DNA of 64,000 bases from Vibrio anguillarum (GCF_001989995.2 NZ_JAHGUP010000024.1:16068-80067), one strand, 5' to 3'. Counted from the stretch's first letter, positions 53,814 through 63,802 are shown. Program-made: numbers and translations. The notes: a model not told the origin generated them from the letters alone.

Positions 53814-55259
53814 ATGCTTGGTGCCGATGGTTTAAATTTAGCGTTAATGATTGCCGACTCGGGCATCATTGATACGGCAGTGAATGATTTGCTTGCGCGC
53901 TCGCAAGTGATGATGATGGCTGAAAACCGCGGCGTGGCGAATTCAGTTAAAAATCACCTAACTAAGTGGCGTGGTAGTGTCAAAAAACGCATTACAAAAG
54001 TGTGTGAAACTGAGCGTTTTCAACAAGAGCTGACCTTATACCAAGAAGTAATTCACTGGGATGAAGAGACCTTCTTTACCCGGATTAACGAGATAATCAA
54101 ACAGTTGGAATGGCACTCAGCATTTTATCTCCAAGCACGTCGTTTAATCGAAAAAAACAAGGGGTTGCATAACCCCATGTTCCCTCATTTCTTTTGTGAT
54201 CAATGGTATCAAAGCCTTTGCCATGCGATTAAGCAAGCGCAAATCAACGAACTTGAAAGTAACAAAGAAAAAGTGTTGGCCGATTTGTACCAGCGTATGG
54301 AAACCATGAAAAACATGGATAAAGTCACGGAATCGGGCGATGAAAGCAGCGTCGGTCGCTTGTGGGATATGGCATCGGCGAAGCTCAGTAAAACAGACAT
54401 TAGTGTCATGAAACGCCATGCGGAATTTTTGAAAAAGAACAAAGGATTGCAAGAGATTGCGGAACAGCTTGGGCGCATGGCTGGCGAAGTAGATGACCCG
54501 GATCTCAACCGCACTCCAGCCGAAGCGCTGCAAATGGTGGAGGAGAAATCGGACGAAGCGACGGATGACATCGTCGGCATCCACGAAAGTGATGATCTGA
54601 ACAAGCTACTGCCCAACGAAACCATGTTTCTTGCCTATCCTGAACTTGAGGTGGTTTTCTACAAGCATTTAGTGGATAAGCGCTTGATGAACTATCGCAT
54701 GCAAGGCAAGTCTCGCACCTTGCGTAAAGTCAAAGCGTACCAACCAGAACACAAACAGTTTGAGATTGAAAAAGGGCCGTTCATCGTATGTGTGGACGCT
54801 TCTGGTTCCATGAGTGGTTTCCCAGAACAGTGTGCAAAAGCGATGGCTTATGCTCTGATGCAGATCGCGCTGGCTGAGAGGCGCGAGTGCTACGTGATGC
54901 TGTTTTCTACTCAGCAAATTACCTATGAGCTGACCAAGCAAGATGGCTTGCGTGAAGCGAGTGATTTTTTAAGTTATTCATTTCACGGCGGAACGGATTT
55001 AGACCCTGTGCTAGAACAATCGGTTGAACTGATGAACAGTGACAAATACCGCAATGCAGATTTGGTCGTATTGTCGGATTTCATCGCACCTAAACCGCCG
55101 GAAGCTCTGCTAGAAAAAATCGCGACCTTAAAACATCAAAAAAATCGTTTCCATGCGGTGAGTTTGTCTCGCTATGGTAATCCACAGTTGATGGCGATGT
55201 TTGATCACTGCTGGGCATACCATCCTAATCTCGTCGGGCGACTGATGAAAAAATGGTAA
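53814..55259 (+). CDS. viaA: VWA-domain protein ViaA
   Basis: The RavA partner, 481 residues. The N-terminal 300 residues are helical and charged, including a coiled-coil region (ESNKEKVLADLYQRMETMKN). The C-terminal von Willebrand A domain starts near residue 320, with a complete MIDAS: FIVCVDASGSMSG, a Thr in HGGTDLDP and the Asp in VVLSDFIAPK. In E. coli ViaA stimulates RavA's ATPase and associates with membrane and respiratory proteins. Its ATG has AAGGAGAG five bases ahead and lies 9 bp after ravA, so they form an operon. Confidence 0.93.
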   Translation: MLGADGLNLALMIADSGIIDTAVNDLLARSQVMMMAENRGVANSVKNHLTKWRGSVKKRITKVCETERFQQELTLYQEVIHWDEETFFTRINEIIKQLEWHSAFYLQARRLIEKNKGLHNPMFPHFFCDQWYQSLCHAIKQAQINELESNKEKVLADLYQRMETMKNMDKVTESGDESSVGRLWDMASAKLSKTDISVMKRHAEFLKKNKGLQEIAEQLGRMAGEVDDPDLNRTPAEALQMVEEKSDEATDDIVGIHESDDLNKLLPNETMFLAYPELEVVFYKHLVDKRLMNYRMQGKSRTLRKVKAYQPEHKQFEIEKGPFIVCVDASGSMSGFPEQCAKAMAYALMQIALAERRECYVMLFSTQQITYELTKQDGLREASDFLSYSFHGGTDLDPVLEQSVELMNSDKYRNADLVVLSDFIAPKPPEALLEKIATLKHQKNRFHAVSLSRYGNPQLMAMFDHCWAYHPNLVGRLMKKW

Positions 55260-55605
55260 CGATTACTTGATAAAAACTGATGAATTGTTGCTCTAGTTGT
55301 TCGCCTTCTATCCTTTGCGGGTCGATTCTTAGTCACTTGATTCATAAGTGGAAAATTTATTGTTGACTCATTTTCTTAATCCGTTAAAGTACGCCTCGTT
55401 CTCACGGCAAAGCCCGAAAGAACAATGTCAGGAGTTAGTTGCTCAGCAAGATGAGCAAAGTTATTAAAAGCTGTAAAGCAATGTTTAATAACAAATGTTG
55501 TTAATAACCAAATATTATTAATAATAAAGCTAGCGAATGTACTTCAAAAAATTTTCGATGGTGTGTAACTGATTCAGTTGACGGCATCGCAATCCAGAAT
55601 TGCGT
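55260..55605 (+). promoter_or_regulatory. 346-bp gene-free region with a tRNA promoter
   Basis: TTGACT (55363-55368), 16-base spacer, TAAAGT (55385-55390) and then a G/C-rich discriminator ACGCC form a stable-RNA-like promoter about 210 bp upstream of the first tRNA. The intervening leader has a small hairpin (TTGCTC/GAGCAA, about 55438-55457) and A/T-rich sequence but no tRNA that I recognise, and no ORF. Confidence 0.55.
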
Positions 55606-55692
55606 GCCCTGGTGGTGAAATTGGTAGACACAAGGGATTTAAAATCCCTCGACTTTCGAGTCGTGCCGGTTCAAGTCCGGCCCGGGGCACCA
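55606..55692 (+). tRNA. tRNA-Leu (anticodon TAA)
   Basis: An 87-nt cloverleaf with a long variable arm typical of tRNA-Leu. The acceptor stem GCCCTGG pairs with CCGGGGC (one G-U), followed by discriminator A and an encoded CCA. The anticodon stem is AGGGA/TCCCT with the loop TTTAAAA, anticodon TAA. The T-arm CCGGTTCAAGTCCGG is canonical. It reads the UUA codon (and UUG). Confidence 0.96.
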
Positions 55693-55729
55693 TCTATTCT
55701 TTGCTCATTAAGAGCAACAAAAAATTAAA

Positions 55730-55803
55730 GGCGCGATGGCAGACTGGTTATGCAGCGGATTGCAAATCCGTGGACCTCGGTTCGACTCCGGGTCGCGCCT
55801 CCA
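55730..55803 (+). tRNA. tRNA-Cys (anticodon GCA)
   Basis: A 74-nt cloverleaf: acceptor GGCGCGA pairs with TCGCGCC, discriminator T, encoded CCA. Anticodon stem CGGA/TCCG has the loop TTGCAAA, anticodon GCA; T-arm TCGGTTCGACTCCGG. It lies 37 bp after tRNA-Leu in the same transcription unit, followed by a strong terminator. Confidence 0.97.
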
Positions 55804-55808
55804 AAAAC

Positions 55809-55836
55809 AAAAAAGACGCTTTTTAGCGTCTTTTTT
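55809..55836 (+). terminator. Terminator of the tRNA unit
   Basis: AAAAAAGACGCT-TTTT-AGCGTCTTTTTT, a 12-bp stem ending in six T, starting 5 bases after the tRNA-Cys CCA. Confidence 0.95.
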
Positions 55837-55870
55837 GATCTATGTGATTAAGAATCAACAGCCTGCTTAG

Positions 55871-55900
55871 AAAATAACGCCATCGGTATGATGGCGTTAA
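55871..55900 (-). terminator. Terminator of the bet-cho operon
   Basis: TAACGCCATC-GGTAT-GATGGCGTTA is a perfect 10-bp stem; on the minus strand it is followed by TTTTCT. It lies 34 bp after the choV stop and ends the six-gene operon. Confidence 0.85.
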
Positions 55901-55933
55901 CATGACATTGACAGCAATGCATAGAGGTAAGTG

Positions 55934-57121
55934 TTAAGCCGCCTTTTCGGTTTGATAATTTCCCAGTAGGGCTCTGTAAATTTCTTGGTCGCTTAAGACG
56001 CCGACGAGCTGATTATTTTCCACCAGAAGAATCGGATTTTGAGTTCGATGTTTCAACTCAATCGCACTACGCATATCAATATCAGGTGTTGTAATGATCA
56101 TCATCGATGAATCAATGTTCGACATATCGCTGACTTGGGTATCCCAGTGGATAAGAGCGGTCGACGTTGCTCCATATAGTGTCAGAGTTTTATCATGTTG
56201 TGCGACCCAAATATCCTGTTTTTTGCAGACCTGCCAACGTTCGTCTTGTTGCTTTAACTGTTCGATGGGCTGCATTAACGAACGTCCTTTTAGTACGTTA
56301 AGAGGGTTAGTGTGTGCCACGAACTCTTTGACGTAGTCCGTTTTGGGTGTAAGGACTATTTCTTCTGGCTTCCCGTGCTGAATCAGTTTTCCTGACTCCA
56401 TAATCGCGATGTTATTGCCTATTTTTAGCGCTTCATCTAAGTCGTGGCTAACAAATAAGATGGTTTTGTTGAGTTTGCTTTGTAGATCTAATAACTCATC
56501 TTGCAGTTGCGCACGAATCAGCGGATCAAGTGCTGAGAACGGTTCGTCCATTAACAGGATGTCACTGTCCATTGCAAAAGCACGCGCTAAACCGACACGT
56601 TGCTGCATGCCGCCAGAAAGTTCGTGGGGGAATTTATCTTCCCATTCAGCAAGACCAACCATCGAAAGCTGTGCACGGGCATGTTGGTGGCGTCTTTTCT
56701 TGCTCATTCCTTGCATTTCTAAGCCAAACGCCACGTTATCTAAAACCGATAACCAAGGCATAAGGGCAAACTTTTGAAACACCATCGAGACACGATTTGT
56801 TCTTAAATGCTGAAGCGTTGCTTTATCACAGCTGGCAAGGTCAACAAAGCGTTCGCCATCTTTTAATTCTAATGATCCCCGGCTGATGGTATTCAAGCCA
56901 TTCACCGCGCGTAGCAAGCTCGATTTCCCTGAACCAGACAGCCCCATCAAGACGCAAATCTCGCCTTCTTTAACAGTAAGGCTGACATTGTTTACCCCTA
57001 CGACTTGACCGCAGGCATCGATAATCTCTTGGCGAGATTCACCCGCGTCGAGTCGTTGCAGTGCTTCATTTGGGTTCTGACCAAAGATAACATCGAGGTT
57101 TTTAATGGTAATTGCGTCCAT
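55934..57121 (-). CDS. choV: Choline/betaine ABC importer ATPase
   Basis: ATPase of a second osmolyte importer, 395 residues. Walker [10 protein letters not shown] (Ser instead of Thr at the last position), signature [15 protein letters not shown], Walker B ILLMDEPFSALDP and an incomplete CBS-like C-terminal domain (about 285-390). It is clearly related to but distinct from ProV at 10635-11822. Because it is in one operon with betIBA and its binding protein looks like ChoX, choline import is the likely role; the alternative name is proV2. It overlaps nothing but follows choW by two bases. Confidence 0.9.
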   Translation of the reverse strand: MDAITIKNLDVIFGQNPNEALQRLDAGESRQEIIDACGQVVGVNNVSLTVKEGEICVLMGLSGSGKSSLLRAVNGLNTISRGSLELKDGERFVDLASCDKATLQHLRTNRVSMVFQKFALMPWLSVLDNVAFGLEMQGMSKKRRHQHARAQLSMVGLAEWEDKFPHELSGGMQQRVGLARAFAMDSDILLMDEPFSALDPLIRAQLQDELLDLQSKLNKTILFVSHDLDEALKIGNNIAIMESGKLIQHGKPEEIVLTPKTDYVKEFVAHTNPLNVLKGRSLMQPIEQLKQQDERWQVCKKQDIWVAQHDKTLTLYGATSTALIHWDTQVSDMSNIDSSMMIITTPDIDMRSAIELKHRTQNPILLVENNQLVGVLSDQEIYRALLGNYQTEKAA

Positions 57122-57123
57122 GA

Positions 57124-57972
57124 TTATGCGTCCTTATTATTTTGATGTGGGGTTTTGCATAAACGATCAAGAATGATGGCGACTAAAACGATGGCTAAAC
57201 CAGCTTCAAAACCTTGAGAAATATTGACGGTGTTGAGTGCACGAATCACGGGTTTGCCAAGGCCGTCAGCCCCAACTAAGGCGGCAATCACAACCATTGA
57301 GAGTGATAACATAATGCACTGAGTGATCCCTGCCATTATGCTGGGTAGAGCTGCTGGCAACTCCACTTTGAGCAGTAAGTTCATACGGCTAGAGCCGAAT
57401 GCTTTACCCGCTTCAACTAACTCTTCCGGTACCTTAGTAATCCCAAGATAGGTGAGGCGAATGGGGGCTGCGATGGCAAAGATAATGGTCGAAATGAGCC
57501 CCGGAACAATACCCAAACCGAACAGAACTAGCGTTGGAATGAGGTAAACAAAGGTTGGTACCGTTTGCATTAAGTCAAGAATTGGGCGCATCAGCGTATA
57601 AAGCCATGGTCGATGCGCGGCGATAATGCCCAATGGTACGCCAATTAATACGGAAATCGTTGTCGCGGCAAACACCAAGACAAAGGTTTCCAGCATTTCT
57701 TGCCAGTAGCCAAGGTTTAGAATAAGCAGTAGGGCAGCAATAACAAATACCACCAATGAAATCTGACGATGTAGATACCATGCAATGGCTGCGGTGACTA
57801 AAATCGGCACGGCAGGGGGCATCCACTTAAACACATCAACTAAAGATAAAATGATGGTCTCAAGTAAGTAGGAAACAGTATCAAAAAATGTGGCTGCATG
57901 GATGGTCAGCCAGTCAACGCCACTTTCCATCCAACGACCTAAGGGGATTTTGTTCTCTGTAATAAAATTCAC
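57124..57972 (-). CDS. choW: Choline/betaine ABC importer permease
   Basis: A 282-residue inner-membrane permease. It lacks the long N-terminal tail of ProW at 9526-10632 and starts close to its first helix. The EAA loop VPEELVEAGKAFGSSRMNLL contacts ChoV. About six membrane helices follow, starting at PPAVPILVTAAIAWYL. It is separated by 49 bp from choX and 2 bp from choV. The pairing of a short permease with ChoX-type binding protein is typical of choline transporters. Confidence 0.9.
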   Translation of the reverse strand: MNFITENKIPLGRWMESGVDWLTIHAATFFDTVSYLLETIILSLVDVFKWMPPAVPILVTAAIAWYLHRQISLVVFVIAALLLILNLGYWQEMLETFVLVFAATTISVLIGVPLGIIAAHRPWLYTLMRPILDLMQTVPTFVYLIPTLVLFGLGIVPGLISTIIFAIAAPIRLTYLGITKVPEELVEAGKAFGSSRMNLLLKVELPAALPSIMAGITQCIMLSLSMVVIAALVGADGLGKPVIRALNTVNISQGFEAGLAIVLVAIILDRLCKTPHQNNKDA

Positions 57973-58021
57973 GGTATAGCCTTTTGGAAGGTGAAATGCT
58001 CACCTCCTCCTTTAAATTAAT

Positions 58022-58966
58022 TTATGCTTTAAATGGCGCTAAATAGTTGCTGATAGCTTGTTGTGCAGGTGTTCCAGCTTTGGTTTTTACATTCTTTAGC
58101 CATGGAACAATACTTTCTGGATGTTTGATTAACCATTGGCGAGCGGCTTGTTCTGGTAACACGCCTTGGTTGAGAATGGATTCCATCAGTTGGTTTTCCA
58201 TTTCAAGCGAGAAGGATAGGTTTTTTAATAAATTACCGACATTTGGGCATTGTGCTAGGTAGTTCTGACGAACATTGGTGTAGACATTTGCACCACCGTA
58301 GTTTGGGCCAAAGTAATCGTCACCGCCATCAAGGTATTCCATTTCAACATTGCTGTTCATTGGGTGCGGAGCCCAACCTAGAAACACAATCCACTGATTA
58401 CGACGTACTGAGCGTGCCACTTGTGACACCATGCCCGCTTCACTTGACTCAACAACGCTAAAATCTTTCAGCTCAAAAGCGTTTTCATCAACCATCGATT
58501 GGATCAAGCGATTACCGTCATTGCCCGGTTCAATACCATAGATTTTGCCGCGAAATTTATCTGAAAACTTAGCGATATCAGCAAACGATTGGACACCGGC
58601 ATCATAAACGTACTTAGGCACAGCGAGTGTGTATTTTGCTCCTTCCAAGTTAGCGCGCAGAGTTTCAACCGTTCCAGCTTCACGGTATTTGGCAATATCG
58701 CCTTTCATGGTTGGCATCCAATTACCGAGGAATACATCAATGTCACCGTTCGCCATAGATGAGTAGGTCACCGGTACTGAGAGTAAATCGATTTTTGTCT
58801 GATAGCCTAACCCTTTGAGCAGCTCTGTGGTTATTGCCGTCGTGGCGGTAATGTCTGTCCAACCCACATCAGCAAAGCGCACCGTATCGCATTGATTGGC
58901 GTAAGCGTTGGCGCTGAGCAGAGTCGTCATTGCAAGTGTGAGCACGGTTTTTTTAGTAATAGACAT
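58022..58966 (-). CDS. choX: Choline-binding protein of the ABC importer (ChoX-like)
   Basis: A 314-residue periplasmic binding protein. A signal peptide (MSITKKTVLTLAMTTLLSAN) ends AYANQ before CDTVRFAD. Segments FADVGWTDI, GDIDVFLGNWMPTM, and IVFLGWAPHPMN hold aromatic residues that bind the choline trimethylammonium group in ChoX. CDTV...LAQCP could give a disulphide. Compared with ProX at 8522-9529 it is shorter and clearly of the other (choline) subtype. In V. harveyi and V. parahaemolyticus the equivalent genes are called proX within betIBA-proXWV. Confidence 0.88.
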   Translation of the reverse strand: MSITKKTVLTLAMTTLLSANAYANQCDTVRFADVGWTDITATTAITTELLKGLGYQTKIDLLSVPVTYSSMANGDIDVFLGNWMPTMKGDIAKYREAGTVETLRANLEGAKYTLAVPKYVYDAGVQSFADIAKFSDKFRGKIYGIEPGNDGNRLIQSMVDENAFELKDFSVVESSEAGMVSQVARSVRRNQWIVFLGWAPHPMNSNVEMEYLDGGDDYFGPNYGGANVYTNVRQNYLAQCPNVGNLLKNLSFSLEMENQLMESILNQGVLPEQAARQWLIKHPESIVPWLKNVKTKAGTPAQQAISNYLAPFKA

Positions 58967-58993
58967 GTTATTTCCTTGTATTTTTGACTGACT

Positions 58994-60703
58994 TTATAAA
59001 TTTGATGAGTAAGCGTCCGGCTTTCTCATTGGTGGTTTTATTCTTTGTTTGGTTTGCCAGTCTGGTGCAATCCATATTGGAGCTTCAGTACTGGCTAATA
59101 GCGGTTTGCCTAAAATAAGATCGGCGGCGCGCTCTGCGACCATGATGGTTGGCGCATTTAGGTTCCCGTTGGGAATGCTTGGGAATATCGAGGAATCCAC
59201 CACGCGTAAAGCTTGAATTCCGCGCACTTGGCATTGTTCATTCACCACGGCCATTGGGTCGTCATCTGCGCCCATTTTGCAGCTGCAAGAGGGGTGATAA
59301 GCGCTTTCCACATTCTGTTTGACCCATGAATCAATATCGTCATCGTTTTGGATCTCTTCCCCCGGTTGAATTTCTTCGCCCCGATAACTATCCAATGCTG
59401 GTTGCGCTAGAATTTCGCGGGTGAGACGAATGCAATCGCGCCAATCTTGGCGATCTTGTTCGGTTGATAGGTAATTAAATGCGATAGAGGGTGAAACCGT
59501 TGGATCGCGAGAGACAATTTGTACTTGTCCTCGGCTTTCTGGCTTATTGGGTCCCACATGAACTTGGAAGCCGTGACCATCAAAGGCCGCTTGGCCGTCG
59601 TAACGCATCGCAGCAGGTAAAAAGTGGTATTGAATATTTGGCCATTTGAGCCCTGCGCGAGAGCGAATAAACGCGCATGACTCGAAGTGGTTGGTTGCCC
59701 CTAATCCTTTACGAGTTAAGATCCATTCAGTGCCGATAAGCCCTTTGCTGATTAAACCGAGTTTACTGTTTAGTGTGATCGGCTGTTTGCAGTGGTATTG
59801 AAAATAGATCTCTAAGTGATCTTGCAGGTTTTGACCCACGCCAGGCAGGTCTTGCTTCAGTTTCACACCAACTTGTTCAAGCAGCGCTTTAGGGCCAATA
59901 CCCGAAAGTTGCAAAAGTTGAGGAGATCCTATAGAACCAGCACTTGATATCACTTCTCGCAAGCAAAACGCTTGTTGGATCTTGCCTGATTTTTCAAACT
60001 CAACGCCGATGGCCTTTTGCTCTTCAATCAAGATCTTATGTGCCACAATTCTTGTCTTTACGGTGAGGTTCGGTCGCTTCATCGCGCGGCGTAAATAGGC
60101 ATTGGACGTTGAGGCGCGAACTCCAGAATCTACCGTCATATGCATTGGTCCGAAACCTTCCTGCTGATAAGCATTGTAATCGTCAGTTTCTGGATAACCG
60201 GCTTCTTTGCCCGCATCGATGAAGGCTTGATAAAGTGGGTTCAATTGCATGTCGTTACCGTTACAAGTACCGACGGGCCCATTGCCGCCACGATAAGCGT
60301 TCTCGCCACCTATCCAAGATTCAGCGCGGCGAAAATAGGGTAAACAATTTTGATAATTCCAACCTTTAGCGCCCAGTGATTCCCATTCATCAAAATCGCA
60401 AGCGTGGCCACGAACGTACACCATGCCATTAATAGACGAGCTGCCACCGAGTACTTTTCCCCGTGGGCAATGTAACTGACGCCCGTCAAGATCGGGCTCT
60501 GATTCGGTTTCAAATTGCCATGCGTATTTTTCGCTGTTCATCGGGTAAGAAAGGGCGGTTGGCATTTGAATGAAAATGCTTTTATCGCTACCACCGGCTT
60601 CGAGCAGTAAAACTTGATGCTCGCCAGACTCGGTTAAGCGATCGGCAAGAACACAACCCGCTGAGCCCGCACCGACGATAATGTAATCAAAGTGATTTAA
60701 CAT
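58994..60703 (-). CDS. betA: Choline dehydrogenase
   Basis: Oxidises choline to betaine aldehyde (and onward); an FAD enzyme of the GMC family, linked to the respiratory chain. The 569 residues are of family length. FAD motif [17 protein letters not shown] near residue 6, GMC signature [15 protein letters not shown], second signature [16 protein letters not shown] and the C-terminal [18 protein letters not shown]. The active-site His-x-Asn region is in [10 protein letters not shown]. It lies 18 bp after betB and 27 bp before choX. Confidence 0.96.
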   Translation of the reverse strand: MLNHFDYIIVGAGSAGCVLADRLTESGEHQVLLLEAGGSDKSIFIQMPTALSYPMNSEKYAWQFETESEPDLDGRQLHCPRGKVLGGSSSINGMVYVRGHACDFDEWESLGAKGWNYQNCLPYFRRAESWIGGENAYRGGNGPVGTCNGNDMQLNPLYQAFIDAGKEAGYPETDDYNAYQQEGFGPMHMTVDSGVRASTSNAYLRRAMKRPNLTVKTRIVAHKILIEEQKAIGVEFEKSGKIQQAFCLREVISSAGSIGSPQLLQLSGIGPKALLEQVGVKLKQDLPGVGQNLQDHLEIYFQYHCKQPITLNSKLGLISKGLIGTEWILTRKGLGATNHFESCAFIRSRAGLKWPNIQYHFLPAAMRYDGQAAFDGHGFQVHVGPNKPESRGQVQIVSRDPTVSPSIAFNYLSTEQDRQDWRDCIRLTREILAQPALDSYRGEEIQPGEEIQNDDDIDSWVKQNVESAYHPSCSCKMGADDDPMAVVNEQCQVRGIQALRVVDSSIFPSIPNGNLNAPTIMVAERAADLILGKPLLASTEAPIWIAPDWQTKQRIKPPMRKPDAYSSNL

Positions 60704-60721
60704 AGAAGGCTCCTTTGACTA

Positions 60722-62182
60722 TTAAGCATATGGGCTAGAAAAATCATCTAGCTCCACTAAAATGCTCTTGGTTTGGGTATAGTGCTTAAGGGTTTCTATG
60801 CCATTTTCACGACCAATTCCGGAATGCTTATAACCACCGACAGGCATTTCTGCCGGAGAGTCTCCCCAGGTATTTATCCAGCAGATCCCGGCTTGAAGTT
60901 GGTGAATTACTCGGTGTGCACGAGAAAGGTTCTGTGTGAACACTCCAGCCGCTAAGCCATATTGTGTGTCATTCGCGCGCGCGATCACTTCGTCTTCATC
61001 GCTAAACTTAAGCACTGACATTACAGGGCCAAAGATTTCTTGCTGCACGTGAGGCATGTCATCAGTGCAATCAATGAAAACGGTTGGTGCAACAAAGTTG
61101 CCCTTATCTAGGCCGTTATCGGTAACTTGATAACCACCAGTGAGCAAAGTTGCTTGGCTGGTTTTGGCTTGCTCAATCGCTGTGAGCACTTTGTTTAAAT
61201 GAGGTTTGGAAATTAACGCGCCAATCTGGGTGTTGATATCCATAGGATCGCCAATCACTAATTGTTCAGTACGCAGCTTAAGCTGAGCGACAAACGCATC
61301 GTAGAGGCTGTCGTGCACGAAAACGCGCGTCCCATGGGTACACACTTCACCTTGAGTATAAAAGTTTGCCACCATGGCGGCGGAGACAGCTTGATCAAGC
61401 TTGGCATCATCAAAAATAATGAGCGGTGACTTTCCGCCCAATTCCATAGTGACAGACTTCAAGCTGCGAGCGCTGTCTGCCATCACGGCTTTCCCGGTGC
61501 CCGATTCACCGGTAAAAGAGACTTTGGCAATATCAGGGTGGGCTGTCAGCATTTGACCTACGCGGTAATCACCTTGAACCACGTTAAAGACGCCGTCTGG
61601 CACTCCGGCTTCACTGAAGATCTCTGCCAGTTTTAATGCGCTTAATGGCGTTTCCTCTGAGGGCTTGAAAATCATCACATTGCCGGCAGCCAATGCTGGC
61701 GCTGATTTCCACATCGCGATTTGAATCGGATAATTCCAGGCGCCAATGCCCGCGCAGATGCCTAATGGCTCGCGGCGAGTATAAAAAAACTGATGGTCGT
61801 TGAGCGGCTGTTGCTCGCCTTGAAGCGAGGGGGCTAAGTTCGCAAAGTACTCAATGACGTCTGCGCCAGTCGCAATATCAACGCAATTGGCTTCTTGAAT
61901 CGGCTTACCGGTATCGAGAACTTCAAGTACAGCAAGTTCATCGTTTCGTTCTCTAAGTATTTTTACTGCTTTTAGCAAAATACGGCTGCGTTCTGTTGCG
62001 GTCATTCTTGACCATACCGCGAATCCTTGCTTGGCTGATGTGATAGCTTGTTCAATATCATTGGCACTGGCGTGCTGCAATCTTGCTATCACTTCACCTG
62101 TTGCTGGGTTGTAGGTATCGAAACGTTCTCCTGAAGTCGCAGATCGGAGCGTTCCGTTGATATAAAGCGATTGTATTTCCAT
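60722..62182 (-). CDS. betB: Betaine aldehyde dehydrogenase
   Basis: NAD(P)+-dependent oxidation of betaine aldehyde to glycine betaine. The 486-residue aldehyde dehydrogenase starts [20 protein letters not shown]. The catalytic Glu is in [10 protein letters not shown] and the nucleophilic Cys in [24 protein letters not shown] is the cofactor-binding region. It is the second gene of betI-betB-betA; betI ends 21 bp upstream. The product accumulates as an osmoprotectant. Confidence 0.96.
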   Translation of the reverse strand: MEIQSLYINGTLRSATSGERFDTYNPATGEVIARLQHASANDIEQAITSAKQGFAVWSRMTATERSRILLKAVKILRERNDELAVLEVLDTGKPIQEANCVDIATGADVIEYFANLAPSLQGEQQPLNDHQFFYTRREPLGICAGIGAWNYPIQIAMWKSAPALAAGNVMIFKPSEETPLSALKLAEIFSEAGVPDGVFNVVQGDYRVGQMLTAHPDIAKVSFTGESGTGKAVMADSARSLKSVTMELGGKSPLIIFDDAKLDQAVSAAMVANFYTQGEVCTHGTRVFVHDSLYDAFVAQLKLRTEQLVIGDPMDINTQIGALISKPHLNKVLTAIEQAKTSQATLLTGGYQVTDNGLDKGNFVAPTVFIDCTDDMPHVQQEIFGPVMSVLKFSDEDEVIARANDTQYGLAAGVFTQNLSRAHRVIHQLQAGICWINTWGDSPAEMPVGGYKHSGIGRENGIETLKHYTQTKSILVELDDFSSPYA

Positions 62183-62203
62183 TTTAAGGCCTGAAGTGAG
62201 TTG

Positions 62204-62797
62204 TTATTGCGCGTAAAACGCTAATTGTTTATTGAGGTAATCGTTAATGATGGAATGTGCTTGAGCAGGGTCTATCCCTTTGGGGTTTAATGCTCCGCGT
62301 AGCCAAATGCCATCAATCAGTGACGCGATACCATGAGCCACGAGGTTGACTTGTTCTGATGGGAGCAGCGGCTTGAGTTCAATCTTAAGATGAGAAAGTA
62401 AACGCTGTTCATTGACGTATTGCAGGCGATTTAATTGTGCGTCGTGCATGGAGTAAGCCCAAAACGCTAACCATGTTTTAACGACTTGGTTTTCTGCTTG
62501 GAACCCTTTGAAATTGCCGGTTACGATGGCATTAATGCGTTCGTAATGAGCCTCTTTTGGGAGTTGGTTTAAATGCTGAGTGATGGTGGTTGAAAGCTCA
62601 CGTAAAACAACACGCATTGTCTCTTCCAATAATCCATGTTTGCCGCCAAAGTAGTGATTGATAATCCCTGTCGAGACACCTGCTTCTTTGCTGATTAAAG
62701 CGATACTTGCGCCATGTAATCCAACGCGTTCAATGACTGTCATTGTTGCGGCGACAAGTTGAGGTTTGCGTATGTCTGGCATCCCTACCTTTGGCAT
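62204..62797 (-). CDS. betI: Choline-responsive TetR-type repressor BetI
   Basis: Represses the bet operon unless choline is present. The 197 residues start [20 protein letters not shown] and the HTH is [20 protein letters not shown] at about 30-50. AGGATGAA precedes the ATG. The C-terminal region has the conserved [19 protein letters not shown] segment of the family. A clear inverted repeat ends 17 bp before this start. It is first gene of a six-gene operon. Confidence 0.95.
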   Translation of the reverse strand: MPKVGMPDIRKPQLVAATMTVIERVGLHGASIALISKEAGVSTGIINHYFGGKHGLLEETMRVVLRELSTTITQHLNQLPKEAHYERINAIVTGNFKGFQAENQVVKTWLAFWAYSMHDAQLNRLQYVNEQRLLSHLKIELKPLLPSEQVNLVAHGIASLIDGIWLRGALNPKGIDPAQAHSIINDYLNKQLAFYAQ

Positions 62798-62813
62798 AAT
62801 TCATCCTGATTAT

Positions 62814-62842
62814 TTTATATTGAACGATTAGTTAAATATAAA
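62814..62842. promoter_or_regulatory. Probable BetI operator
   Basis: TTTATATTGAAC-GATTA-GTTAAATATAAA, two 12-bp arms with one mismatch spaced five bases, lies directly upstream of betI. Position and symmetry fit autoregulation by BetI. The arms also contain A/T runs that could overlap the -10 of the betI promoter. Confidence 0.75.
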
Positions 62843-62907
62843 ATGCCACGATAATGTTTAGAGTTCAAATCTATTTTTGAGCAATAATTGCCATTAAATT
62901 TATATGG

Positions 62908-62929
62908 TTAATGATAAATATTGCTTTAA
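62908..62929. promoter_or_regulatory. Possible LuxR/HapR-type binding site upstream of betI
   Basis: The 22-mer beginning TTAATGATAAATATTGCTTT matches about 16 of 22 bases of the LuxR/HapR consensus, with the TTA-n-TGATAAAT half intact and the other half weak. It lies about 110 bp upstream of the betI start. Confidence 0.35.
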
Positions 62930-63013
62930 TTCAATTGATTACAATTAATTTTTCATAATTACTTAGTGTGAAAAATATTTGAAGTCACCGTGTTTTTTGT
63001 TCGGTGCTAGCTT

Positions 63014-63802
63014 CTATCGTTCATCGAAGAAATCCTTATTGCGGATGTATTTACTCATGAGGTGGTAAGAGAAGGGGCGAACTAGCCAGCTCAATAAAGA
63101 CCTGCCTAATCGAATGAACGTTGGTGTGTTTTCGTAAATACGCCCATTGTAAAGCCACAGCAATTTACCCACATGCCAATAGATTAAAGGAATGGGTGGC
63201 ATAAAGGTGACGATATCGAGGTCACAACAAATACGATAGGTTTTGTGGCTAAGCGCGTAGCGTTGACGAAAACGCCAATTACCAATCGCGGGTTGGCCGA
63301 ATGTCACAATGCGTTTGATGCATTTTGGGTATTTCTTTTCGATGTAGTCAGCAAAAATACACCCAATAGCCCCACCCGAAGAGTGACCAGTGATGGCAAT
63401 GCGTTTGCCGCTCTCGATCAGAGGAACAACGACGGCTTCCAGCCGTTGTAAAACCGATAGGCCGAGTTTATCTTCGTTGCGCGTTGGCAGGCTCTCTTGA
63501 TGCAGGAGATGGTAAAAGCCCGCATGGATACGGTAATCCAATCCTAAGTGTTTGCAACTGCGTGTCCACATTGCAAAGTTCAAAAGCCAATCACTGACAC
63601 TGTGCGAACCTTTGATGACCACCACGGCCTCTTCTTGGTTTTTACTCCACAGCACTCGAATCATGATTTTACCAAACTGGTTACGGATGATGTGCTGACC
63701 GTTCGGATCAAAACCGTAACGTGTCTGCCTAAACACTCTGGGATAAGCAAGGTTGCACAGCACGGCATAGCGTTCGTATTGATAGCGTTTAAGTGGTTTC
63801 AC
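63014..63802 (-). CDS. Class 3 lipase-family alpha/beta hydrolase
   Basis: A 262-residue hydrolase. The nucleophile elbow IAITGHSSGGAIG (GxSxG, Ser near 143) is preceded by VVIKGSHSVSDWLLN, typical of lipase class 3. The acid is likely in CDLDIVTFMPP and the base His in YWHVGKLLWL. There is no signal peptide, so it is probably cytoplasmic or membrane-associated (a basic C-terminus follows). Substrate (lipid ester or other) is unknown. It is transcribed in the same direction as betI, 216 bp downstream of nothing else. Confidence 0.82.
   Translation of the reverse strand: MKPLKRYQYERYAVLCNLAYPRVFRQTRYGFDPNGQHIIRNQFGKIMIRVLWSKNQEEAVVVIKGSHSVSDWLLNFAMWTRSCKHLGLDYRIHAGFYHLLHQESLPTRNEDKLGLSVLQRLEAVVVPLIESGKRIAITGHSSGGAIGCIFADYIEKKYPKCIKRIVTFGQPAIGNWRFRQRYALSHKTYRICCDLDIVTFMPPIPLIYWHVGKLLWLYNGRIYENTPTFIRLGRSLLSWLVRPFSYHLMSKYIRNKDFFDER

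Noticed and set aside
55578..55826. 82-codon frame through both tRNAs
   Set aside because: It translates the tRNA genes themselves, so it is an artefact.
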